A stretch of DNA of 6,228 nt from Elusimicrobia bacterium RIFCSPLOWO2_01_FULL_60_11 (lineage in GTDB: Bacteria; Elusimicrobiota; Elusimicrobia; 2-02-FULL-39-32). Below, one piece after another: positions 1 to 4,955 of the stretch. The translations under genes were made by a program, and so were the position numbers. Numbering within the stretch: position 1 is the first letter of the stretch; every line of letters starts with the position of its first letter. The notes beneath the pieces were generated by a model that worked only from the letters and a program-made list of their open reading frames with translations, was not told the DNA's origin and searched no databases. The stretch is from NCBI GenBank assembly GCA_001800085.1, contig MGUS01000076.1, positions 3,800 to 10,027 of the forward strand, given 5' to 3'.

Positions 1-752
1 CCCAGGGCCAGGCGGGCCGCGAATATCAGGATGGCGAGGTAGCTGAAATTCAAGGCCCATCCCTTCAAAAGACCTTGATTGAACAAGATGGAAAACCCGT
101 AATGCGAACGGTAGACGTCCATGAAATAAGTCAACGGCACCCACTGCGCAATCTCATAGAAGGGCTTGGGGAGGAGATTCACCGGATAGTAGATGCCGCA
201 GAAGAGCATCACCACATGCGAGATGGCCCAGACGGCGATCTCGGCCCTTTGACCGTAGAGGAGCACCAGGATCCAGACGCAGATGCCGGCCAGGAGCGCC
301 GTCCAAAATATCCCGACGAGGAACTGCAGGAAAGGCAGGAGTCCCGGGACGCTGAAACCAAAATACCTGCGGGAAAGCCAGAGTAGGATGACGAGGACGA
401 AAGTCCCCCTCAAGATCCCGGTCATCCAGGACCCGAGCAGGCTGGGGACCAGCCCCGCGGGGGTAAGGAAAGTATGCTTGACGCTCTTGGACCAGACGTC
501 GTAGAGGATGGAATAGCCCACGTCCAACTGTGTCACCTGGAGCACGCCGGAGGCGATGGCGCCGGTCAGGACGAAGCCGAGGGCGTTCTCGCCCAGCTTC
601 AGGAACCCGCCCATGAGCCCGATGGTGAGCAAGGTCATGACGGGCCAGAAGAGGATCTCGATGACGAAGAAGACGTTGCGCTTGGCAAAGATGTAGTTGC
701 GGTAGGCGAAGGCGAAGCTGTGGAGGAAGAAGAGGCGGATGGCTTCAAGCAT
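1..752 (-). CDS. ABC-2 type transporter permease (3' end cut off by window edge)
   Basis: Integral membrane subunit of an ABC exporter of the ABC-2 (polysaccharide/drug export) class; the substrate cannot be told from sequence. Reading leftward from the ATG at 752-750 gives 250 uninterrupted codons with no stop before the edge. ABC-2 permeases are usually about 250-260 residues, so only a few C-terminal residues are probably missing. The protein opens with a short amphipathic stretch (MLEAIRLFFLHSFAFAYRNY). It has about six hydrophobic segments, near residues 27-50, 57-72, 109-127, 138-166, 172-192 and 234-250. The family-typical region YGQRAEIAVW...GIYYPVNLLPKPF lies at about 166-198, just before the last membrane segment. 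The start overlaps the last 8 bases of the ATPase gene (ATGCTTGA), with no strong Shine-Dalgarno site, so translation is probably coupled to the ATPase. The pair would form a 2+2 exporter. Confidence 0.88.
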   Translation of the reverse strand, partial: MLEAIRLFFLHSFAFAYRNYIFAKRNVFFVIEILFWPVMTLLTIGLMGGFLKLGENALGFVLTGAIASGVLQVTQLDVGYSILYDVWSKSVKHTFLTPAGLVPSLLGSWMTGILRGTFVLVILLWLSRRYFGFSVPGLLPFLQFLVGIFWTALLAGICVWILVLLYGQRAEIAVWAISHVVMLFCGIYYPVNLLPKPFYEIAQWVPLTYFMDVYRSHYGFSILFNQGLLKGWALNFSYLAILIFAARLAL

Positions 753-1485
753 TCAAGCTTAAGAACACTTCTTCAAGGTTCTGCGCCGATGAACGGCTCT
801 TGAGTTCGGAGGGAGTTCCCAGGGCCAGGATGCGCCCTTTCTGGATGAAAGCGATGCGCTGCGCCAGCTGTTCGGCCTCTTTCATGTAGTGCGTGGTCAG
901 GAGCACCGTGATCTTCTTCTCGCGGTTGAGCCGCTGGATGAAGCCGCGCAGCTTGATGGAGACATCCGGGTCCAGGCCGATGGTGGGTTCGTCCAGGAAC
1001 AGGATCTCAGGGTCGTTCAAAAGCGCCTTGGCCAGGGCCAGGCGCTGCTTGGTGCCCGTGGAAAGCTCATCGAACCTGCGGTCCGCGTAGGGTTCCAGGG
1101 ACAAGAGGCCGAGCAGTTCATCCGTCTTTTTCTTCAACGGCGCAAAGCCGATGCCGTAGAGCATGCCGTAGAACCGCAGGATCTCCCGCACGGTCATGCA
1201 CCAGGGGAAGTTGCTGTTGCCCGAGCTCATGTTCAGCCGCGCGCGGAGTTTGTTGTGGAATTTGAGAGCGTCCATCCCGAACATCTCGATGCTCCCCTCA
1301 TCGGGCTTGAGCAGGAGGGACAGGCAGTTGAGGAGCGTGGTCTTGCCCGCGCCGTTGGGCCCCAAGATGCCGAAGATCTCCCCCGCCTCCACCTCGATGC
1401 CGGCCCCGTCCAGGGCCCGGATGGGCTGGCCCGTGACGTCAGAAGCGTAGGTCTTCTTTAAGCCGTGAGCGCGGATGACGGACAA
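745..1485 (-). CDS. ABC transporter ATP-binding protein, partner of the ABC-2 permease
   Basis: Cytoplasmic ATPase that should power the adjacent ABC-2 permease. The 246 residues show Walker A GPNGAGKT (42-49), signature LSTGTKQR (141-148, a variant of LSGGQ), Walker B ILFLDEP (161-167), D-loop GLD and switch histidine in TTH (about 199). The Q-loop glutamine is not visible: the expected place reads LNMSSGNSNFPW (about 85-96). I have the impression that some ABC-2-linked ATPases share this substitution, so it may be a subfamily trait rather than damage. The start is TTG at 1485-1483, chosen because GAGGAGG (1496-1490) lies 4 nt upstream and the protein then begins directly at a typical beta-strand (SVIRAHGLKKTY). 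The first 28 nt overlap the end of bioB in another frame, and the last 8 nt overlap the permease. The C-terminus (NLEEVFLSLNA) is typical of the DrrA/CcmA-like group. Substrate unknown. Confidence 0.92.
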   Translation of the reverse strand: MSVIRAHGLKKTYASDVTGQPIRALDGAGIEVEAGEIFGILGPNGAGKTTLLNCLSLLLKPDEGSIEMFGMDALKFHNKLRARLNMSSGNSNFPWCMTVREILRFYGMLYGIGFAPLKKKTDELLGLLSLEPYADRRFDELSTGTKQRLALAKALLNDPEILFLDEPTIGLDPDVSIKLRGFIQRLNREKKITVLLTTHYMKEAEQLAQRIAFIQKGRILALGTPSELKSRSSAQNLEEVFLSLNA

Positions 1486-2459
1486 GGGGCCTCCTCGATC
1501 TCAAAGCCCAGGTCGCGGATGATGGCGAAGTCCTCTTCGGGCGCCTGGCCATTGGTGGTGAGATAGTCTCCGATGAATATGGAGTTGGCGGCGTAAAGCC
1601 CCAGGGGCTGGAGCCAGCGCAGCTGGACCTCTCTGCCGCCCGCGATGCGGATCTCGGAGGCCGGGTTCACGAGGCGGAAGAGGGCGAGGATCTTCAGGCA
1701 CTTCTGCGGGCTCATCTGTTCTTCCCGCTCCAAGGGCGTTCCTTGGATCGCCATAAGGAAGTTGATGGGGATGGAATCCACCTTCATCTCCCTTAAAGTG
1801 AAGGCGAGCTCAACGATGTCGCCGTCGGCCTCGCCCATTCCGAAGAGGCAGCCGCTGCAGGAGGAAAGCCCGTGCGACTGGGCCGTCTGCACGGTGCTTT
1901 TCCGGTCCTGATAGTCGTGGGTGCTGCAGATGGAGCCGTAGTGGTTCTCGCTGGTGTTCAAGTTGTGGTTGTAAGCGTCCACCCCCGCGTCTTTCAGGGC
2001 CTTGGCCTGGTCCGGCGCCAGGAGCCCCAGGCAGACGCAGATCTCAAGGCCGGGATAATTCTCCCGGACTTTTTTGACCGCGCCGGAGATCTGCTCTATC
2101 TCGCCATCGGTGGGGCCCCGCCCGGAATTGACCATGCAGAAGCGCCGGGCCTTCGCGGCGGAGGCGCGCCCGGCCGCGGCCAGGATGTCGGCCTCGGGCA
2201 GGAAAGGGTACTTGCTGATGTCCGCTTTGGACCCTTTGGCCTGGGAGCAATAATTGCAGTCCTCCGGGCAGAGGCCGGACTTGGCGTTTAAAAGGAAATT
2301 CAGCTTGACGCGCTTTCCAAAATGCTTCCGGCGGACGCGGTAGGCGGCGTCGAGGAGAGCGAGCACCTCCTCATCCGGCGCGTTCAGGACGGCGAGCGCC
2401 TCCGCGCGGGAAACGCCTTCCCCATTCAGACTTTTTCCGGCCAGGTCGTTCCAGTTCAT
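1458..2459 (-). CDS. bioB: Biotin synthase (radical SAM)
   Basis: Inserts sulfur into dethiobiotin, the last step of biotin synthesis, using S-adenosylmethionine and two iron-sulfur clusters. With the start used here the protein has 333 residues (E. coli BioB has 346). The radical-SAM cluster motif CPEDCNYC gives C64, C68 and C71. The [2Fe-2S] ligands match C108 (RRFCMVNSGRG), C141 (LEICVCLG), C201 or C204 (SSCSGCLFGMGE) and an arginine in RIAGGRE (271-277). YNHNLNTSENHYG (163-175) is the conserved BioB block. The frame stays open up to an ATG at 2579, but the ATG at 2459 is preferred: GAGGTGA (2471-2465) precedes it by 5 nt, and the extra 40 residues would cover the promoter and operator and resemble nothing. 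No other bio gene is visible in the window. The ABC exporter genes follow with overlapping frames. A BirA-like operator lies just upstream. Confidence 0.96.
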   Translation of the reverse strand: MNWNDLAGKSLNGEGVSRAEALAVLNAPDEEVLALLDAAYRVRRKHFGKRVKLNFLLNAKSGLCPEDCNYCSQAKGSKADISKYPFLPEADILAAAGRASAAKARRFCMVNSGRGPTDGEIEQISGAVKKVRENYPGLEICVCLGLLAPDQAKALKDAGVDAYNHNLNTSENHYGSICSTHDYQDRKSTVQTAQSHGLSSCSGCLFGMGEADGDIVELAFTLREMKVDSIPINFLMAIQGTPLEREEQMSPQKCLKILALFRLVNPASEIRIAGGREVQLRWLQPLGLYAANSIFIGDYLTTNGQAPEEDFAIIRDLGFEIEEAPCPSSALTA

Positions 2460-2464
2460 CCGGG

Positions 2465-2471
2465 TCACCTC
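2465..2471 (-). promoter_or_regulatory. Shine-Dalgarno site that sets the bioB start
   Basis: Read on the minus strand, GAGGTGA lies 5 nt before the ATG at 2459. It is one of the clearest ribosome-binding sites in the window and is the main reason for rejecting the longer bioB frame beginning at 2579. Confidence 0.8.
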
Positions 2472-2478
2472 GCTTGTA

Positions 2479-2511
2479 ATGTCAACCCCGCTCATTCTTG
2501 CAGGTTGACAT
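2479..2511. promoter_or_regulatory. BirA-like biotin operator between bioB and panD
   Basis: A perfect 9-bp inverted repeat, ATGTCAACC (2479-2487) and GGTTGACAT (2503-2511), is separated by exactly 15 bp. This matches the known BirA operator layout, TTGTnAACC, a 14-16 bp spacer, then GGTTnACAA, at 8 of 9 positions per arm. It sits 20 bp upstream of the bioB start codon. A minus-strand TACAAT box (2519-2514) adjoins it, so bound repressor would cover the predicted bioB transcription start. On the other side it overlaps the expected -35 position of panD. That the regulator is a BirA-type bifunctional biotin ligase/repressor is inferred from the motif and from bioB; birA itself is not in the window. 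Confidence 0.78.
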
Positions 2512-2526
2512 ATATTGTAGTAAAAT
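2498..2526 (+). promoter_or_regulatory. panD: Candidate promoter for panD (TTGCAG - 17 bp - TAAAAT)
   Basis: TAAAAT at 2521-2526 with a weak -35-like TTGCAG at 2498-2503 and a 17-bp spacer. Transcription would begin at about 2532-2534, only a few bases before the panD ATG at 2536, giving a leaderless or nearly leaderless mRNA. This agrees with the absence of any Shine-Dalgarno sequence there. The -35 region overlaps the right arm of the BirA-like operator. Confidence 0.45.
2514..2519 (-). promoter_or_regulatory. bioB: Candidate -10 box for bioB
   Basis: TACAAT on the minus strand would start transcription at about 2507, inside the right arm of the inverted repeat, and leave an untranslated leader of about 48 nt carrying the Shine-Dalgarno site. 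The hexamer 17 bp upstream (AGCGCA) is a poor -35, so this rests on the -10 box and the operator geometry. Confidence 0.45.
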
Positions 2527-2535
2527 CCCTGACTT

Positions 2536-2877
2536 ATGCGCTGGGTTTTACGCTCCAAACTGCACAAAGCGACGGTCACGGAATCCCGATTGGACTACAT
2601 CGGGAGCATCACCATCGACGAACTCCTGATCAAGAAAGCCGGGTTCTGGCCGGGGGAGAAAGTCCTGGTGGCCTCTAACACCACCGGCAGGCGCCTGGAG
2701 ACCTATGTCATCAAAGGGCCCAAAGGTTCGGGCATCATCTGCATGAACGGGGCGGCGGCGCACATCATCAAGGTAGGCGAGGAGATCATCGTGATGGGAT
2801 TTGAACTGGCGTCCAAGCCGGTCAAGGCCAAGAACGTGTTGGTGGACGGAAGGAACAGGTTTAAGAGATACTTGTAA
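2536..2877 (+). CDS. panD: Aspartate 1-decarboxylase (pyruvoyl-dependent)
   Basis: Decarboxylates L-aspartate to beta-alanine, the precursor joined to pantoate to make pantothenate and then CoA. The proenzyme has 113 residues, slightly shorter than the usual 115-130. The self-cleavage site is G23-S24 in LDYIGSITID; Ser24 becomes the pyruvoyl group of the alpha chain. The N-terminal block LRSKLHKATVT carries the conserved lysine (K8). SNTTGRRLETYVI (about 47-59) holds the conserved Arg and Thr-Tyr pair near the active site, and NGAAAH is the family signature. There is no Shine-Dalgarno sequence before the ATG, but family alignment (M-R-x-x-LRSKLH) supports this start. panD stands alone on the plus strand, divergent from bioB across a 76-bp control region. 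panB and panC are not present in the window. Confidence 0.95.
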   Translation: MRWVLRSKLHKATVTESRLDYIGSITIDELLIKKAGFWPGEKVLVASNTTGRRLETYVIKGPKGSGIICMNGAAAHIIKVGEEIIVMGFELASKPVKAKNVLVDGRNRFKRYL

Positions 2878-2880
2878 TCA

Positions 2881-2923
2881 GGGGACACCTTACTTAATTC
2901 GCTGAATTAAGTAAGGTGTCCCC
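2881..2923. repeat. 43-bp perfect palindrome, REP/MITE-like hairpin of the GGGGACA type
   Basis: Two 20-bp arms (2881-2900 and 2904-2923) are exact reverse complements around the 3-nt loop GCT. The outer ends read GGGGACACC and GGTGTCCCC. The element lies between the convergent ends of panD and queF. The queF stop codon (2909-2907) and its last residues (RGHLT) are encoded by it. There is no T-run on either side, so it does not read as an ordinary intrinsic terminator, although a 20-bp stem could still slow polymerase or protect mRNA ends from either direction. From general knowledge, palindromes with such GGGGACA ends are dispersed repeats in many uncultured bacterial genomes and may be moved by Y1-type (RAYT/TnpA-like) transposases. 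No second copy occurs in this window, so the repeat status is inferred. Confidence 0.75.
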
Positions 2924-3320
2924 TTAATTCCCGGGGTTTCCTGCCGTATTCCGCCTCGATGATGGAGCGGATGCCCCCGCGCGAAGTGAACTCCCCTTTG
3001 ATCGAAGCCCGCTTGGGCCTGCAGGCCGAAACAAAATCCTTCAAAATGCGGTTGACGGCGTTCTCGTAGAATATCCCCAGGTTGCGGTAGGCGTGGATGT
3101 AGAGCTTGAAGCTCTTGAGTTCCACGCACCAGCGGCCGGGGACATAGACCAGCGTGACGTCGGCAAAATCGGGCATGCCGGTCTTGGGGCACATCGAAGT
3201 GTATTCCGGGACCCGCAGGGTGATGGAGTAGTCCCGGAACTGGTTGGGAAATATCTCCAGCGACGGGAGTTTCGCGTCCAGGCCTTTTTTTGACAATCTC
3301 TGTTTTTCCTCAGGGGTCAT
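2907..3320 (-). CDS. queF: PreQ0 reductase (NADPH-dependent 7-cyano-7-deazaguanine reductase)
   Basis: Reduces the nitrile of preQ0 to the aminomethyl group of preQ1 with NADPH, a step of queuosine synthesis. At 137 residues it is a single-domain type I (unimodular) QueF. The catalytic cysteine is C44 in YTSMCPKTGMPDF, with D51 as the conserved acid. The QueF motif ELKSFKLY spans 67-74. FYENAVNRI (about 84-92) supplies the substrate-binding glutamate, and FTSRGGIRS closes the fold. The ATG at 3320 is chosen because GAGGAA lies 3 nt upstream and because it overlaps the stop of the WD40 gene as ATGA, a sign of translational coupling. The open frame extends to 3560, but that part is antisense-frame shadow of the WD40 gene. 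The last residues, RGHLT, and the stop codon come from the palindrome at 2881-2923, so the native C-terminus may have been altered by its insertion. Confidence 0.94.
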   Translation of the reverse strand: MTPEEKQRLSKKGLDAKLPSLEIFPNQFRDYSITLRVPEYTSMCPKTGMPDFADVTLVYVPGRWCVELKSFKLYIHAYRNLGIFYENAVNRILKDFVSACRPKRASIKGEFTSRGGIRSIIEAEYGRKPRELRGHLT

Positions 3321-4267
3321 TTCTTCCTCATTTTGGCGAACGATCCGGCGTCCCAGACCTTGACGGTCTTGTCCGCGCCGCCGGAGACCAGCCATCTCCC
3401 GTCCGGGCTGAAAGCGGCGGAAAGCACGGCCCCGCGGTGACCCGACAGCTTCACTTTCCTGCCGCGCGTGAAGTCCCAGACGGACACGTCGGGATCCCCG
3501 TTGCCCCCGAACGCCAGAAATCTGCGGCTCGGGGAGAAGGCCAGGGCTTTGACCTCGCAATCCTTCGAGGGGATGGTCTTCACCCTCCGAGCGGCCGCGA
3601 CATCCCAGATTTTCACGGTATGGTCCGCCCCGCCGGAAGCCAGGCGGGCGCCATTCTTGCTGAACGCCAGGGCTGTGACCCCGCCCTTGTGCCCCGTGAG
3701 GACCGAGCGGACCGCCAGGCCGTTGCGGTCCAGAAGACGGATCTTGCCGTCGTCGCCCGATACCGCCAAAAACCTGTCATCATCCGAAAAAACGGCGAGA
3801 TTCCCGTTCAGCGTCTTGACGGCCTCATAGGTGCGGCCGTTCAGCATCTTCACCTTGCCGCCCAGCAGCGCCGCCGCGAATGACTTGCCGTCCGGGGACT
3901 GCGCCAGGGCCGTGATCTTGGCATCGAGCTGTATCCGCTCAGCCGGGGCGTAGTCCGTAGCGCTGCGCAGGATGACGGTCTGGTCGTCGCTTCCCGAGAT
4001 CAGATATTTTCCGTCGGGAGAATAGAAAGCGGAGTTCACGGAGTCCGAATGGTCCTTCCAGGTGCGCATGGGATGGAAATCTTTCATGTCCCAGAGGTTG
4101 ATGGTGCCGCCTTCGCCCGCCGAAACGAGCACCTGGGAATCCGCCATGAAAGAGAGGGAATATACGCCTCCCGGATGGCCGGAAAGGGTCTTGACGGGGA
4201 CGATCGCGTCATCCGCCCAGACCGCGGGAGCCAAGAACAAAGCGAGCAGAACCGCTGATATTCTCAT
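3317..4267 (-). CDS. Exported WD40-repeat beta-propeller protein
   Basis: A 316-residue protein with a Sec-type signal peptide (MRISAVLLALFLAPAVWA, likely cut after A18; there is no lipobox cysteine) followed by seven WD40 repeats filling the rest. The repeats begin near residues 30, 71, 113, 154, 191, 234 and 276. Repeats 1, 5, 6 and 7 are classic (for example FSPDGRWLVSGGADKTVKVWD); repeat 4 is eroded, lacking the GH start and the terminal WD. The strand IVPVKTLS before repeat 1 could close the propeller with blade 7. Such domains are binding scaffolds; no catalytic domain is attached, so partner and role are unknown. The gene starts 2 nt after the queC stop and shares ATGA with queF, so it is probably co-transcribed with both. 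Export makes a direct part in cytoplasmic queuosine chemistry unlikely. Only a weak Shine-Dalgarno site is seen. Confidence 0.9.
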   Translation of the reverse strand: MRISAVLLALFLAPAVWADDAIVPVKTLSGHPGGVYSLSFMADSQVLVSAGEGGTINLWDMKDFHPMRTWKDHSDSVNSAFYSPDGKYLISGSDDQTVILRSATDYAPAERIQLDAKITALAQSPDGKSFAAALLGGKVKMLNGRTYEAVKTLNGNLAVFSDDDRFLAVSGDDGKIRLLDRNGLAVRSVLTGHKGGVTALAFSKNGARLASGGADHTVKIWDVAAARRVKTIPSKDCEVKALAFSPSRRFLAFGGNGDPDVSVWDFTRGRKVKLSGHRGAVLSAAFSPDGRWLVSGGADKTVKVWDAGSFAKMRKK

Positions 4268-4269
4268 GT

Positions 4270-4929
4270 TCAGTCCAGAAGCGGGTCTTTCAACCCCGCG
4301 TCTTTAAATCCTTTCGCGCGAAATATGCAGCTGTCGCAGACGCCGCAGGGTCTGCGCCCTCCTTCATAACAGGACCATGTCAGGCGGTAGGGCACTCCCA
4401 AGCCGGTCCCCAGCCGCACGATCTGAGCTTTGGTGAGGCGCACCAGGGGGGACAATATCCTGAGTTTTCCGCCCCGCGCACCGCGCCGTGTCCCAAGCAC
4501 AGCCGCCTTTTCCATCGCCTTCAAATAGGCCGGACGGCAGTCCGGATAACCGCTGTAATCCACCGCGTTAGCCCCGATGACCACCGCTTCGGCCCCGACC
4601 GCATCCGCGCAGGAGAGCGCGAAACTCAAGAATATCGTGTTGCGCGCCGGCACGTAGGTTGAGGGGAGGCCGCTCCGGGACGTACGCAACGGTCCGCTCC
4701 GCCTCAACAAAGAACTGCCGCCCCAGGGCAGGCGGATGGGGACGACCTCGAACGAAGACATCGCTACCCGGGCCACTTTCATGGCGCTGGACATCTCTTT
4801 TCTGTGCCTCTGGCCGTAATCGAAACCGATGCAGTGCGTGTGATATCCCTCGGACTTGGCCCAGAAAAGCGCTGTGGCGCTGTCCAGCCCGCCCGAAAGA
4901 AGTACCACGGCCTTCTTCACGGCCCCCAT
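4270..4929 (-). CDS. queC: 7-cyano-7-deazaguanine synthase (preQ0 synthase)
   Basis: Converts 7-carboxy-7-deazaguanine to preQ0 with ATP and ammonia. The 219 residues begin with the PP-loop ATP-pyrophosphatase motif SGGLDS (12-17) and contain FDYGQRHRKE (36-45), YVPARNTIFLS (92-102) and VDYSGYPDCR (123-132). They end with the zinc-binding cysteines C187, C195, C198 and C201 (C-x7-C-x2-C-x2-C). Length is normal for the family (about 220-230). The coordinates use the ATG at 4929; an in-frame GTG at 4920 would give MKKAVVLLSGG, which fits the family N-terminus better. Neither start has a well-placed Shine-Dalgarno site. It is the first gene of the queC-WD40-queF unit and is divergent from queA. 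queD and queE, which supply its substrate, are not in the window. Confidence 0.95.
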   Translation of the reverse strand: MGAVKKAVVLLSGGLDSATALFWAKSEGYHTHCIGFDYGQRHRKEMSSAMKVARVAMSSFEVVPIRLPWGGSSLLRRSGPLRTSRSGLPSTYVPARNTIFLSFALSCADAVGAEAVVIGANAVDYSGYPDCRPAYLKAMEKAAVLGTRRGARGGKLRILSPLVRLTKAQIVRLGTGLGVPYRLTWSCYEGGRRPCGVCDSCIFRAKGFKDAGLKDPLLD

Positions 4930-4933
4930 TTTA
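4928..4933 (-). promoter_or_regulatory. Candidate -10 box for queC-WD40-queF
   Basis: TAAAAT on the minus strand overlaps the ATG at 4929 and ends 7 nt before the in-frame GTG at 4920, so transcription from it would give a leaderless message starting at that GTG. No good -35 hexamer is visible, and a promoter further upstream inside queA remains possible. Confidence 0.3.
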
Positions 4934-4942
4934 CTAATTTTG

Positions 4943-4948
4943 TAGAAT
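4943..4948 (+). promoter_or_regulatory. queA: Candidate -10 box for queA
   Basis: TAGAAT on the plus strand ends 7 nt before the ATG at 4956, the spacing expected if transcription starts at or next to that codon. There is no Shine-Dalgarno site and no clear -35 hexamer. If this is the real box, the ATG at 4947 lies within the promoter and cannot be the start. Confidence 0.33.
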
Positions 4949-4955
4949 GGCCGCC

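Noticed and set aside
889..1461. A 190-codon plus-strand open frame opposite the ABC ATPase
   Set aside because: It is antisense to a gene with all ABC motifs, reads as low-complexity Glu/Gln/Arg-rich sequence and matches no family; it is a high-GC shadow.
2505..2526. TTGACA at 2505-2510 as the -35 of the panD promoter
   Set aside because: It is only 10 bp from TAAAAT, far short of the usual 16-18 bp; the TTGACA is explained as part of the operator arm.
2460..2579. Forty-residue N-terminal extension of bioB to an ATG at 2579
   Set aside because: The extension crosses the operator, the -10 box and the panD start, has no Shine-Dalgarno site, and does not resemble BioB; the ATG at 2459 has a strong one.
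2881..2930. Palindrome read as an ordinary rho-independent terminator
   Set aside because: No T-run follows the stem in either direction (TTAATTCCC on one side, TGATTAC on the other), and the AT-rich stem interior with a GC-rich base does not match the usual terminator pattern.
3321..3560. Eighty-residue N-terminal extension of queF
   Set aside because: This part is an out-of-frame reading of the WD40 gene, rich in Arg and Gly; the real start at 3320 has GAGGAA upstream and the ATGA overlap.
3290..3883. A 197-codon plus-strand open frame opposite the WD40 gene
   Set aside because: It lies wholly antisense to seven clear WD40 repeats and queF, and its translation shows no domain or start signal.
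4930..4946. preQ1 riboswitch in front of queC or queA
   Set aside because: The gap between the genes is 17 bp or a little more, too short for the aptamer plus expression platform, and no such fold is visible.
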